64,000 nucleotides of DNA from Streptomyces indicus (GTDB taxonomy: Bacteria > Actinomycetota > Actinomycetes > Streptomycetales > Streptomycetaceae). Position numbers and translations under genes: made by a program. The notes under the pieces are model-generated. The model did not search any database, was not told the origin of the DNA, and saw nothing but the letters and a program-made list of their open reading frames with translations. Positions 15,538-28,316 of the stretch are shown here, piece by piece (positions within the stretch are counted from its first letter, which is position 1; the number at the start of each line of letters is the position of its first letter). The stretch is from the NCBI RefSeq assembly GCF_900100315.1, contig NZ_FNFF01000004.1, forward strand, positions 310,001 to 374,000. Reading direction: 5' to 3'.

Positions 15538-16548
15538 TCAGGCCCCGGTCTCGGGCGCGGCGGGAACGAGCACGTTCTCGCCGCGCCTGCCCGCCTGGTA
15601 GTCGAGCACGTTCTGCAGCGTCGTCTCGATGATCTGGTTCAGCGCGTCCAGCGTGTAGTACGCCTGGTGCGAGGTGACCACCACGTTCGGGAACGTCAGG
15701 AGGCGGGCCAGGACGTCGTCCTCGACGCCCTGGATCGACTTGTCGAAGAAGAACAGGCCCGCCTCGGCCTCGTACACATCGAGCCCGACCCCCGTGAAGC
15801 GGCCCTTGCGCAGCTCGGCGACCAGCGCCTCCGTGTCGATGAGCCCGCCGCGGCTCGAGTTCACCAGGATCGCGTCGTCCTTCATCGCGGCCAGGACCTC
15901 GGCGTTGATGATGTGCTGCGTCGCCGGCAGCAGCGGCACATGCAGGCTGACCAGGTCCGACTCGGCGAAGAGCTGCTCCTTGTCCACGTACTTCATGCCG
16001 AGTTCGACACAGGCCGGGTTCTGGGCCACGTCCCAGCCCAGGAGGTTCATGCCGAAGCCGTGCGCGATCCGGGTGAAGGCCTCGCCGATCTTGCCGGTGC
16101 CGAGCACCCCGACCGTACGGCCGCGCATGTCGCGCCCCATCAGGCCTTCGAGGCGGAAGTCGAAGTCGCGGGTGCGGTTCGAGGCGCGCACGATCCGCCG
16201 GTTGACGGCCATCGCGAGCGTCCAGGCGAACTCGGCCACGGAGTACGGCGAGTAGTACGAGACCCGCGCGACCGTGAGGCCGAGCCGCTCGGCCACCGCG
16301 AGGTCGATGTGGTTGAAGCCGGTGGAGCGCGTGGCGATCATCTGCGTGCCGCCGGCGGCCAGGGTCTGGAGGACCCGGCTGCTGAGATTGGCGTTCACGC
16401 TGACCGTGATGATCTCGTACCCGGCGGCGATGGGCGCCGTGTCCTCGGTGAGGAACACATCCAGGCAGCGGACGTCGTGGTGTCCTTCGAAGGCCTTCTC
16501 GATGAGCGGCTTCTCGTCGGCCTGCACGCCGAATGACAGGATTTCCAC
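15538..16548 (-). CDS. D-isomer-specific 2-hydroxyacid dehydrogenase (D-lactate dehydrogenase-like)
   Basis: 336-residue NAD-dependent D-2-hydroxyacid dehydrogenase, closest in style to fermentative D-lactate dehydrogenases (LdhA/VanH type), reducing pyruvate or another 2-oxoacid. Seen: the substrate-loop TRSTGFNHIDL, the nucleotide-binding GVLGTGKIGEAF near residues 145-156, NSSRGGLIDTEALV with the catalytic Arg near 232, the Glu in YEAEAGLFF and the catalytic His in TSHQAYYT near 295. GTG 16548 is preferred because GGGAG lies 6 bases upstream; an in-frame ATG at 16572 has a poorer site. The gene lies alone between convergent pfkA and the trpEG unit. Confidence 0.88.
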   Translation of the reverse strand: MEILSFGVQADEKPLIEKAFEGHHDVRCLDVFLTEDTAPIAAGYEIITVSVNANLSSRVLQTLAAGGTQMIATRSTGFNHIDLAVAERLGLTVARVSYYSPYSVAEFAWTLAMAVNRRIVRASNRTRDFDFRLEGLMGRDMRGRTVGVLGTGKIGEAFTRIAHGFGMNLLGWDVAQNPACVELGMKYVDKEQLFAESDLVSLHVPLLPATQHIINAEVLAAMKDDAILVNSSRGGLIDTEALVAELRKGRFTGVGLDVYEAEAGLFFFDKSIQGVEDDVLARLLTFPNVVVTSHQAYYTLDALNQIIETTLQNVLDYQAGRRGENVLVPAAPETGA

Positions 16549-16567
16549 GACTGCTCCCAATCGGTGA

Positions 16568-20170
<3,603 letters not shown>

Positions 20171-20193
20171 GCCGCGGCACGTATGACACGCCA

Positions 20194-20226
20194 ATGGGGC
20201 GCGGATCCTTGTGATCCGCGCCCCAT
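20194..20226. terminator. Strong terminator after DAHP synthase
   Basis: ATGGGGCGCGGATC (20194-20207) and GATCCGCGCCCCAT (20213-20226) form a perfect 14-bp stem with loop CTTGT, followed by AGTGCTTTTGC. It begins 24 bases after the stop. Confidence 0.92.
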
Positions 20227-20259
20227 AGTGCTTTTGCGTGCTGGTGGTGCCGGGTAAGG

Positions 20260-20278
20260 TTAGGTTAGCCTCACCGAT
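20260..20278 (+). promoter_or_regulatory. Iron box (DmdR1/IdeR-type operator) upstream of bfd
   Basis: TTAGGTTAGCCTCACCGAT matches the actinobacterial iron-box consensus TTAGGTTAGGCTAACCTAA at 15 of 19 positions. It lies 48-66 bases before the bfd start and overlaps a possible -10 element TAAGGT (20255-20260). Fe2+-bound DmdR1/IdeR would repress bfd when iron is plentiful. Confidence 0.85.
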
Positions 20279-20325
20279 CATCGGGGGAGCGCAACCCAGT
20301 CCTGTCCCGTCGGGAGGTGATCGGC

Positions 20326-20577
20326 GTGTACGTCTGCTCTTGCTTCGGCATCACCGAGCAGCAGGTCAAGGAGCATGCGGACGCCGGTGCCTGCACCCCG
20401 CGGCAGATAGCCTCCAAGTGCAAGGCCGGCACCGACTGCGGGTCCTGTGTACGCCGTATCCAGGCGATCCTCGGCCGGGGCGCGTGCCCCCGCCGCGAGC
20501 TGGTCGAGCAGGGCAACGCGGTGGCCGCTCTGGCCCCCGAGCCCGCCCTGACCGAATCCCTCGAAGAAGCCGCCTGA
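20326..20577 (+). CDS. bfd: Bacterioferritin-associated ferredoxin (2Fe-2S)
   Basis: 83-residue BFD-like [2Fe-2S] protein. The four cluster cysteines are in the family pattern: Cys-Ser-Cys at residues 4-6 (MYVCSCFG) and CGSCV near 40-44, with CKAGTDCG between. In other bacteria Bfd docks on bacterioferritin and reduces its iron core so that Fe2+ is released. GTG 20326 is chosen because GGGAGG ends 8 bases upstream; an earlier in-frame GTG at 20317 overlaps that site. An iron box upstream implies induction in iron starvation. The ~30-residue C-terminal tail after the cluster domain is unremarkable. It converges with the bacterioferritin gene ending at 20618. Confidence 0.93.
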   Translation: MYVCSCFGITEQQVKEHADAGACTPRQIASKCKAGTDCGSCVRRIQAILGRGACPRRELVEQGNAVAALAPEPALTESLEEAA

Positions 20578-20617
20578 CCCTCCCTCGCGGCGCCGGTCCG
20601 ACGCCGCGCCCGCAGGC

Positions 20618-21097
20618 TCAGGCCTCCGGCTGCTCGATCAGCTGCGCGATGTAGAGCGGCTCGCCGAGCTTCTCGATCAGCTCCAGCTGGGTGTCGAGAT
20701 AGTCGATGTGGTGCTCCTCGTCCTCGAGGATCGACTCGAAGATGTTCGCCGAGGTGATGTCGCCCTTGGCGCGCATGACCTCGATCCCGCGCTTGAGCCG
20801 GTCGATGGCCTCGACCTCGACCTGGCGGTCGGCCTGGAACATCTCCGTGACGGTCTGGCCCACGCGGACGTGGAAGAGGCGCTGGTAGTTCGGCAGCCCG
20901 TCCAGGAAGAGGATCCGGTCGGTGAGCACCTCCGCGTGCTTCATCTCGTCGATCGACTCGTGCCGCGTGTACTTCGCGAGCTTCGTCCAGCCGAAGTTCT
21001 CCTGCATCTTCGCGTGCAGGAAGTACTGGTTGATGGCCGTGAGCTCGGCGGTCAGCTGCTCGTTGAGGAATTCGATGACCTCGGGGTCGCCCTGCAT
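20618..21097 (-). CDS. bfr: Bacterioferritin
   Basis: 159-residue four-helix-bundle ferritin that oxidises Fe2+ and stores Fe3+ in a 24-mer shell, with haem at dimer interfaces. All ferroxidase ligands are at canonical positions: Glu18, Glu51, His54, Glu94, Glu127 and His130. The haem ligand Met52 is present (ESIDEMKHAE). ATG 21097 is chosen from AAGGAG 8 bases upstream and the normal family N terminus; the frame stays open further upstream but that extension looks non-coding. It lies tail to tail with bfd. No clear iron box precedes it, so the storage protein and the release protein appear to be regulated separately. Confidence 0.96.
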   Translation of the reverse strand: MQGDPEVIEFLNEQLTAELTAINQYFLHAKMQENFGWTKLAKYTRHESIDEMKHAEVLTDRILFLDGLPNYQRLFHVRVGQTVTEMFQADRQVEVEAIDRLKRGIEVMRAKGDITSANIFESILEDEEHHIDYLDTQLELIEKLGEPLYIAQLIEQPEA

Positions 21098-21252
21098 CGC
21101 AGAGGCTCCTTCCAAGCGCGTATCGGGGGCAGGTGCGCCGCATCCTTGCACCGGGTTCCGGGGCCGTCCAGTAAGTGCATGCTTAGTAGGAGTTGCCCGA
21201 ATCGGTGCAGACCTGGTCACCTCCACCCTCCGCGGGCTGTCATCATGGAGGC

Positions 21253-21876
21253 ATGGGTCAGCCGGATAGCCGCGTCACGAAGCAGAACGAGCTTCCTCCG
21301 GGGCAGCGGCTACAGCGGGGCTGGCCGGTCACCCATTACGGGCCCGTGCCGAAATTCCGGCCGGAGCGCTGGGAGTTCAGGGTTTTCGGCGCCACCGCCG
21401 ACGGTGAGAAGCACTGCTGGACGCACGAGGAGTTCGGTGCGCTGCCGTACGCCACGGTCACGGCCGATCTGCACTGCGTCACCAAATTCTCGATCCTGGG
21501 CGCCGAATGGGGCGGCGTTCCGGCGCGCTCCGTGCTCGAGATCGCCCCGCCCGCACCCGATGTCACCCATGTGATGGTCTGGGCCGAATACGGATTCAGT
21601 TCGAACCTGCGGCTCTCCGACTTCACGGCCGAGCAGACGATCTTCGCCACGCACCGCGACGGCGAACTCCTCACCGCCGAGCACGGCTTCCCGCTGCGCC
21701 TCGTCGTCCCGCATCTGTACGCCTGGAAGGGCCCGAAGTGGGTCCGCGGCATCGAGTACATGACCGCCGACCGCCGCGGCTTCTGGGAGGAGCGCGGCTA
21801 TCACAACATCGGCGACCCCTGGCGCGAGCAGCGCTACTCGTATCAGGAGGAGCCAGGGGACGGTCCCGAGCTCTGA
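21253..21876 (+). CDS. Sulfite oxidase-like molybdopterin oxidoreductase
   Basis: 207-residue protein of the oxidoreductase molybdopterin-binding family (the SUOX fold without the dimerisation and haem domains). WPVTHYGPVPKF and WEFRVFG open the domain. The Mo-ligand Cys is in ADLHCVTKFS near residue 80. GFPLRLVVPHLYAWKGPKW and the end motif FWEERGYHNIGDPWREQRY are typical of cytoplasmic YedY-like actinobacterial members. No Tat signal peptide is present, so it should be cytosolic. ATG 21253 has GGAGG very close upstream, so translation may be inefficient. The substrate and redox partner are unknown. A 16-bp piece of its 3' end is repeated 30 bases downstream. Confidence 0.87.
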   Translation: MGQPDSRVTKQNELPPGQRLQRGWPVTHYGPVPKFRPERWEFRVFGATADGEKHCWTHEEFGALPYATVTADLHCVTKFSILGAEWGGVPARSVLEIAPPAPDVTHVMVWAEYGFSSNLRLSDFTAEQTIFATHRDGELLTAEHGFPLRLVVPHLYAWKGPKWVRGIEYMTADRRGFWEERGYHNIGDPWREQRYSYQEEPGDGPEL

Positions 21877-21913
21877 GTCCGTAGGCGGGTCCGTACGGAG
21901 TTCTGGGTTCGTA
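21868..21913 (+). repeat. Degenerate direct repeat spanning the molybdoenzyme stop codon
   Basis: GAGCTCTGAGTCCGTA (21868-21883, containing the stop TGA at 21874) recurs as GAGTTCTGGGTTCGTA at 21898-21913 with three mismatches and a 30-base period. It is weaker than the other stop-spanning duplications in this window. Confidence 0.5.
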
Positions 21914-21920
21914 CGGTGCC

Positions 21921-22406
21921 TCAGTGGTACCGGTGCACCACCGCGTGGCCCTTGCCGCGGCCGATCAGCCACTTGTTGACCGGGGTCGTGACCAGGAAGG
22001 CCACCGCGAAGGCGAAGGCGAGCGCGCCCCAGAACAGCGCGTCGGACAGGTGGGCCTCCATGGCGCCGGGCACCACGAGCAGGACGCCGTTGTCCACGAT
22101 CTCCATCACCGTGATCGAGAGGGTGTCGGCGGCGAGCGCGACGCCGATCGCGGCCCCCAGGGCGACGCCGGCGCGGAGCACCGCGAACAGCGTCAGCGAG
22201 TAGCCGAAGAAGAAGGCGAGTGCGATGGCCAGGACCATCGTGGGCGCCGTGCCCCAGCCCAGCGCCGTACCGATGATCATGCCGAGCACCTCGCCGATGG
22301 CACATCCGGTGAGGCAGTGCAGGGTGGCCTTCGCGGCCATGGACCAGGAGGCGGTGCTGTGGCCGGCGTGCTGATGCGTATGTGTCTCGTGCGTTTCATG
22401 CCGCAT
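21921..22406 (-). CDS. DUF4396 multi-pass membrane protein with His-rich N-terminus
   Basis: 161-residue membrane protein. The first ~20 residues are histidine-rich (MRHETHETHTHQHAGHS), suggestive of metal binding. Four or so hydrophobic segments follow (ATLHCLTGCAIGEVLGMIIG, MVLAIALAFFFGYSLTLF, VALGAAIGVALAADTLSI and ALFWGALAFAFAVAFLV). Cys and Glu residues lie inside the first segment (HCLTGCAIGE), a possible metal path. The family has no established function. A copper-type CsoR-like operator lies 53-69 bases upstream of ATG 22406, so I infer a role in copper handling. The ribosome site GGGGGT is weak. Confidence 0.82.
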   Translation of the reverse strand: MRHETHETHTHQHAGHSTASWSMAAKATLHCLTGCAIGEVLGMIIGTALGWGTAPTMVLAIALAFFFGYSLTLFAVLRAGVALGAAIGVALAADTLSITVMEIVDNGVLLVVPGAMEAHLSDALFWGALAFAFAVAFLVTTPVNKWLIGRGKGHAVVHRYH

Positions 22407-22458
22407 GGGTCGAGACCCCCAAACGTCAGGTAGCGGTTCCTGCCGATAGGGGAACCGT

Positions 22459-22475
22459 ATACCCCCTGAGGGTAT
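22459..22475 (-). promoter_or_regulatory. CsoR-like copper operator upstream of the DUF4396 gene
   Basis: ATACCCCCTGAGGGTAT is an inverted repeat (ATACCC/GGGTAT, 5-base centre) closely resembling the actinobacterial CsoR operator, which as I recall has the form ATACCCC-TA-GGGGTAT. It lies upstream of the His-rich membrane protein gene on the same (minus) strand. Confidence 0.65.
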
Positions 22476-22499
22476 TCCCTCAACCGTAAGCCCTGCTGC

Positions 22500-23363
22500 T
22501 CAGCCGTCCCGCAGCTTCTTGAGGAGCTCCACGTCCGCCGTGTGCCCGGACTGGCCGCCCGGGGTCTCGATGATCAGCGGTACGCCGTCCATCTCGGGGT
22601 GCTTCATCAGCGCGCGGAACGCGTCCTCGCCGATGTGGCCCTGCCCGATGTTGGCGTGCCGGTCCTTCTTCGCGCCGACCACGTCCTTGGAGTCGTTGGC
22701 GTGGATCAGCTTCAGGCGGCCCTCGCCGACCGTCTCCACCAGCTGGTCGAGGGCCCGGTGCATGCCGTGCGGGCCCGTGAGGTCGTGGCCCGCGGCGAAG
22801 ACATGGCAGGTGTCCAGGCAGATGCCGAGCTTGGGGTGGTGGTCGAGGGCGTCGAAGTACGGGCCGAAGTCCCAGGTGCGCGAGCAGATCGAGTAGCCCT
22901 GGCCGGCCGTCGACTCCAGGAGGAGGTACGGGTCGTCCTCGTGCGTCAGCTCGTCGAGGAGCGGCCGCATGTGGCGCCGTACCTGCTCAAGCGCCTCCGC
23001 GCGGTCGCGGCCCTGCGTCGCGGAACCCGTGTGCACCACCACCCCGAGCGCGCCGATCTCGCGGCCGCGGCGCAGTGAGTGGTGCAGCGAGGCCACCGAC
23101 TTCTCGACCGTCTCGGGGGAGTGGGAGCCGAAGTTGATCAGATACGGGGCGTGGATGTACGCCGGGATCGACTCGGCCGCGCAGGCCGCGCGGAAGGCCT
23201 CGTCCTCGGCCGGGCTGCCGGGCGGGGTGGCCCAGCCGCGCGGGTTGGCGACGAAGACCTGCACGGTCTCGCAGCCCAACTCCCGCGCGTAGGCGAGGCC
23301 CTTGGTGGCGAGCCCGCCGGCTACGGGGACGTGGCTGCCGACGGGGTTACGGGTGTGCTTCAC
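22500..23363 (-). CDS. nfo: Endonuclease IV (AP endonuclease)
   Basis: 287-residue TIM-barrel AP endonuclease that cleaves DNA 5' to abasic sites in base excision repair. The family opening GSHVPVAGGLATKGLAYA lies at residues 9-26. Metal-ligand motifs follow: the His in VVVHTGSATQGRD near 110, the Glu in LLESTAGQG near 148, GICLDTCHVFAAGHD near 182-196, HANDSKD near 220 and the Glu in IIETPGG near 265. Three zinc ions are expected. The GTG start (23363) has no convincing Shine-Dalgarno, so a leaderless mRNA is likely. It stands between the DUF4396 and kinase genes, all on the minus strand. Confidence 0.93.
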   Translation of the reverse strand: MKHTRNPVGSHVPVAGGLATKGLAYARELGCETVQVFVANPRGWATPPGSPAEDEAFRAACAAESIPAYIHAPYLINFGSHSPETVEKSVASLHHSLRRGREIGALGVVVHTGSATQGRDRAEALEQVRRHMRPLLDELTHEDDPYLLLESTAGQGYSICSRTWDFGPYFDALDHHPKLGICLDTCHVFAAGHDLTGPHGMHRALDQLVETVGEGRLKLIHANDSKDVVGAKKDRHANIGQGHIGEDAFRALMKHPEMDGVPLIIETPGGQSGHTADVELLKKLRDG

Positions 23364-23411
23364 GCAGTCAAGAGTGTCACGGTGGCGCCGGCACCCGTCC
23401 GGCGCCCACCG

Positions 23412-25364
23412 TCAGCGGATCTTGATCGTGATCGTCGAGCCCTTGGGCGCTTCCTCGCCGCCCTCGACCGACTGGCTCTCCACGGTGTCGCCGAACAGGC
23501 CCAGGAGGCCCCGGTCCTCCTCGACCTCGAAACCGGCCGCCGTGAGCTCGTCCTTCGCCTCGTCCACCTTCATGCCGGTGACGTCCGGGACCTCGACCAT
23601 CTCGGGGCCCTTGGAGAGCGTCAGCGTCACGGTGTCGCCCTCGGCGAGCATGGCGCCGCCGCCCGGCGACTGGCGGCCGACCAGGCCCTTGTCGTGCTCG
23701 GAGTGGACGCGCTCCTCGGCGGTCTCGACCTTGAGGCCCTCCGCCTCCAGGTCGGCGCGTGCTTCCTCGGGCGTCTGCCCGGTGACGTCGGGCACCTCGA
23801 CGGGCTCGCCCTTGCTCACGACGAGCGCGACGGCCGAGCCGGTCTTGTGCCGGGTGCCGGAGGCGGGGCTGGTGCGGATCACGTTGCCGCGCTCCACCTC
23901 CTCGTTGAACTCCCGGGTGACCGTGCCCGGTTCGAGTCCGGCCGCCTTCAGCTCCTTCTTCGCGTCCGCGAGCGGGGAGCTGCTGACGTCGGGCACGCGC
24001 ACGATGCGCTCGCCGAGCGAGACGGTCAGCGTGACCGTGCCGCCCTCGCGGATCCGCTTGCCCTGGGCGGGGTTGCTGGCCATCACCTGGCCGCGCTCGA
24101 AGCCGGAGCTGTACTCCTTCTTCACCTCGTCGTCCACGCGCAGACCGGCGTCCTGCAACTTCTCGCGCGCCTCCGCCTCGGACTTCGCCAGGATGAGCGG
24201 GACCTGCGTGAACTGCCCGGAGTTGATGTACCAGACGCCGGCGCCGATCCCGAGCGCGAGCAGCACGGCGGCGATCACCGAGTACATCCCGCGCCGGGGC
24301 CGGCGTGCGGGAGCCGCAGTCCCGGGACCGGCCGGTCCGGCGGGCGGCGGGGGCGGCATCTCCAGACGGCTGGTCCGGTTCAGCTGCTCCTCGGGCGGCA
24401 GCGGGCGCGGCACGGCGGTGACCGAGCGCGGGATCACGCTCGTACGGTCCTCGGAGTTGTCGTGCCCGTCCTGCGCGGACTGGTCGACCGCACCCGGCGG
24501 CACCGCGTCCAGCTGCGCGTCGGTGAGCGCCGCGCGCGCCTGCCGGGTCTGCCCGAGCAGCGCGACCGCGTCGTACGGGCGCACCTCGGGGTTGCGGGCC
24601 GTGGCGGAGGCGACGAGCTCGTCGAGGTCCACCGCCAGTCCGGGCACGGCCGCCGACGGGGCGGGGACGTCCTCGTGCAGGTGCTTGTAGAGGATCTGGG
24701 CGGGCGATTCGCCGGAGTGCGGCTTGGCGCCGGTGAGCATCTCATAGAGCACGACTCCGCAGGCGTACACGTCGACCCGGGGGTCGGCCACGCCGCGTTC
24801 GATCTGCTCGGGCGCGAGATACGAGACCGTGCCGAGGACGGCGCCGGTGGTGTTCGTCACGGTGTCCACGGAGCGGACGAGCCCGAAGTCGGCGACCTTC
24901 ACGCGGCCGTCGTCCCCTATGAGGACGTTCTCGGGCTTCATGTCGCGGTGCACGAAGCCCGCGCGGTGCGCGGCGCCGAGCGCGGCGAGCACCGGCTCCA
25001 GGATGTCGAGGGCGGCGCGCGGGTGCAGGGCGCCGCGCTCGCGCAGGACGTCGCGCAGGGTGCAGCCGGCCACGTACTCCATCGCGAGATAGACGTACGC
25101 GCCCTGGGCGCCCTGGTCGTAGACGGCGACCACGTTGGGGTGCGCGAGCCGGGCGACGGACTTGGCCTCGCGGATGAAGCGGTCGACGAAGGCGGCGTCG
25201 GCGGCCAGCGCCGGGTGCATCACCTTGAGGGCGAGGATGCGGTCGAGGCGGGTGTCCACGGCCCGGTAGACCGTGGCCATCCCGCCCACCGCGATCCGCG
25301 CGTCGATGCGGTACCGGCCGTCGAGCAGCTGCCCGACGAGAGGGTCCTGAAGGGTCGTGTCCAC
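23412..25364 (-). CDS. PASTA-domain Ser/Thr protein kinase (PknB family)
   Basis: 650-residue Hanks-type kinase. The kinase domain (residues 18-285) has the glycine loop IAVGGMATVY at 24-33, the ATP-binding Lys47 (LALKVM), the catalytic HRDMKPEN with Asp141, the DFG Asp159, and an activation loop rich in Thr (VDTVTNTTGAVLGT). A Pro-rich juxtamembrane linker leads to one membrane segment (MYSVIAAVLLALGIGAGVWY, near 365-385), then four extracellular PASTA repeats of ~67 residues. PASTA repeats bind muropeptides or lipid II in related kinases, so it probably senses cell-wall state. It may be the kinase called PkaF in S. coelicolor, which I am not sure of. The GTG start has a weak ribosome site. 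Confidence 0.94.
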   Translation of the reverse strand: MDTTLQDPLVGQLLDGRYRIDARIAVGGMATVYRAVDTRLDRILALKVMHPALAADAAFVDRFIREAKSVARLAHPNVVAVYDQGAQGAYVYLAMEYVAGCTLRDVLRERGALHPRAALDILEPVLAALGAAHRAGFVHRDMKPENVLIGDDGRVKVADFGLVRSVDTVTNTTGAVLGTVSYLAPEQIERGVADPRVDVYACGVVLYEMLTGAKPHSGESPAQILYKHLHEDVPAPSAAVPGLAVDLDELVASATARNPEVRPYDAVALLGQTRQARAALTDAQLDAVPPGAVDQSAQDGHDNSEDRTSVIPRSVTAVPRPLPPEEQLNRTSRLEMPPPPPAGPAGPGTAAPARRPRRGMYSVIAAVLLALGIGAGVWYINSGQFTQVPLILAKSEAEAREKLQDAGLRVDDEVKKEYSSGFERGQVMASNPAQGKRIREGGTVTLTVSLGERIVRVPDVSSSPLADAKKELKAAGLEPGTVTREFNEEVERGNVIRTSPASGTRHKTGSAVALVVSKGEPVEVPDVTGQTPEEARADLEAEGLKVETAEERVHSEHDKGLVGRQSPGGGAMLAEGDTVTLTLSKGPEMVEVPDVTGMKVDEAKDELTAAGFEVEEDRGLLGLFGDTVESQSVEGGEEAPKGSTITIKIR

Positions 25365-25528
25365 GCGCCGAGTGTACGAGCCGTGGCTTGGTGGGTTGCC
25401 TGATCGGGGCAGGTGCAGCGGCTTTGAAGCCGAGCTGTGACGGTGACCGGACGGGGCCGGGGCATCGCGACGGGAGCCGCGGACCGACCGGCCGGCGCCC
25501 AGTCCCGGGCGCCGACCCGAACCGGGCG

Positions 25529-26582
<1,054 letters not shown>

Positions 26583-26586
<4 letters not shown>

Positions 26587-27752
26587 ACGGTCTGCTCCTG
26601 CCGTGCTCCGAAGCGCTTGGGGGTGAACGGGCGCGCTTCCTCGGGGAGTTCGCCGGTCGTCAGGACGTGCGCCATCGCGTCGCCCGTGACGGGGGTGAGC
26701 AGCACGCCGTTGCGGTAGTGCCCGGTGGCGAGCAGCAGGCCGGGCAGGACGGTCGGGCCGAGCAGCGGCCCGTTGTCCGGGGAGCCGGGGCGCAGGCCCG
26801 CGATCGTCTCCACCAGCGGCAGCTCGGTGATCCCGGGGATCAGCTCGTGGGCGTCGCGCAGCAGCTCGTACACCCCGCCCGCGGTGACGGTGGTGTCGTA
26901 CCCCTGCTCCTCGCTGGTGGCCCCGATCACCAGCTCGCCGTTCTCGCGCGGCACGAGGTACACATCGCTGCCGCGCACGACCGCCCGCACGGTCCGCTGG
27001 AGGAAGGGCGCGTACGCGGCGGGGACGCGCAGCCGCAGCACCTGACCCTTCACGGGCCGCACCGGCGGCACCACGTCCTCGGGCAGCCCGGCGAGCAGCC
27101 CGCTGCGGCTGCCGCCCGCGAGCACCACTTGGTCGGCGACGAGTCCGGTGCCGTCCGCGAGCACGACGCCCGCCGTCCGGTCCCGTACGACAGTGACGCG
27201 GTCCGCCCACTGCCGGTGGAACTCCGCACCGGCCCGCTCGCACGCGATGACCAGGGCCTTCGCGAGCCGGCGCGGGTCGATTTGGTGGTCGTCGTCGGCG
27301 CGCAGACCGCCGCGGACGCCGGGCGCGAGCATCGGTTCGAGACGGCGGCACTCGCGGCCCGAGAGCCACTCGGAGCTGAGCCCCGAGCGCTCCTGCAGGG
27401 CGTGCACTTCGCGCAGATGGGCGCGGTCGTCGGCGTCCAGCGCGACCGACAGCGTGCCGCAGGACCGGTAGCCGAGCTCCTCGCCGCTCGCCTCGGTGAG
27501 CTCGGCGGCGAAGGCCGGATAACGGGCGGCCGAGGCCAGGTTGAGGGCGAGCAGGGTCTCCTCGCCGTAGTGCAGCTCGGTGACCGCGGCGAGCATGCCG
27601 GCCGCGACCTGCGCGGCCCCGCCGCCGGGCGCCGGGTCCACGACCGCGGTGCGCAGCCCCCGCTGCGCGGCCCGCCAGGCCGTGACCAGGCCGATGATTC
27701 CGCCACCGACGACGACGACGTCGTACGGCACCTTCGAAGACAGCCGTGACAT
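26583..27752 (-). CDS. thiO: Glycine oxidase ThiO
   Basis: 389-residue FAD-dependent D-amino acid oxidase family enzyme, oxidising glycine to dehydroglycine for thiazole synthesis. The Rossmann dinucleotide motif VVVVGGGIIGLVTAW lies at residues 12-26, AAQVAAGMLAAVTE near 46-59 contacts FAD, RADDDHQIDPRRLA lies near 152-165, and the C-terminal GLRPGSPDNGPLLGPT and GHYRNGVLLTP close the FAD site. ATG 27752 lies downstream of a TPP riboswitch whose 3' end contains GGGAGG, so translation initiation is probably switched by thiamine pyrophosphate. It is the first gene of thiO-thiS-thiG, with ATGA coupling to thiS. Confidence 0.95.
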
Positions 27753-27755
27753 GGG

Positions 27756-27853
27756 CGTCCAGCCCCTCCCTTCGCCGGCATGACCCGGATCAGGTTCATA
27801 CGGTCGGAGGCCGCCGCCTCCCTCTCAGCCCGGCGCGTCCGGGCTCCCGCGAG
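27756..27853 (-). promoter_or_regulatory. TPP riboswitch (thi element) upstream of thiOSG
   Basis: On the minus strand the conserved aptamer blocks occur in order: GGGAGCCC, then GGGCTGAGAGGGAGG (near 27832-27818), and TGAACCTGATCCGGGTCATG (near 27798-27779), followed by CCGGCGAAGGGAGGGG. The last block includes the Shine-Dalgarno region for thiO, so ligand binding should hide it. No terminator hairpin follows, consistent with translational control. Confidence 0.95.
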
Positions 27854-27909
27854 TGGTCTACGTTGGCCACCTTAGCCCGACCCGTCAACGCTCTTGAAGG
27901 GAGCGGCCC

Positions 27910-28272
27910 ATGACCGCGGCCCCGACCGTCCCCTCGCTCGACGGCTTGGTGATGGCCCCCGTGGAGGACCAGGCACCGGGCCAGGTGGGCACGCGCACCC
28001 GGTTCACGTACCACGAGCAGGACGGGGTGATCTGGGCCGACTACGCGGGCGGTGACGTCGTACGCGGGCAGCTGATCGGGACGCGCGAAGGCGACGAACT
28101 GGACTTCCGCTATGTCCAGTTGAAGACGGACGGCGAGACGGCGTCCGGGCATTGCGTGTCCCGGATCGAGGTACTCGACGACGGGCGGATCAGGCTGCGG
28201 GAGACCTGGGAGTGGGAGTCGCGGCCCGGCAGCGGAACCAGTGTTGTGGAACAGGTCACGCCTGACCTGTGA
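27910..28272 (+). CDS. Small conserved protein (often annotated N-acetylglutamate synthase-like)
   Basis: 120-residue protein of predicted antiparallel beta structure (RTRFTYHEQDGVIWADYAGG, VRGQLIGTREGDELDFRYVQL, IRLRETWEWES). The pattern resembles small single-domain proteins from firmicutes and actinobacteria that databases label N-acetylglutamate synthase. It has no GNAT motif, so I consider that name unreliable. There is no signal peptide or cysteine cluster. GAAGGGAG before ATG 27910 supports the start. It is divergent from the thi operon and 44 bases upstream of a FAD reductase gene on the same strand; the function is unknown. Confidence 0.75.
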   Translation: MTAAPTVPSLDGLVMAPVEDQAPGQVGTRTRFTYHEQDGVIWADYAGGDVVRGQLIGTREGDELDFRYVQLKTDGETASGHCVSRIEVLDDGRIRLRETWEWESRPGSGTSVVEQVTPDL

Positions 28273-28284
28273 AATCCGCCCTAC

Positions 28285-28299
28285 CTGACGGTTCGTCAG
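28285..28299. promoter_or_regulatory. Candidate operator palindrome upstream of the FAD reductase gene
   Basis: CTGACGGTTCGTCAG has six-base perfect inverted arms around GTT. It lies 18 bases before GTG 28317, where a repressor would block transcription. The shape is typical of TetR-family operators, but no regulator gene is adjacent. Confidence 0.5.
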
Positions 28300-28316
28300 T
28301 TGTTTATGGTGATCGG

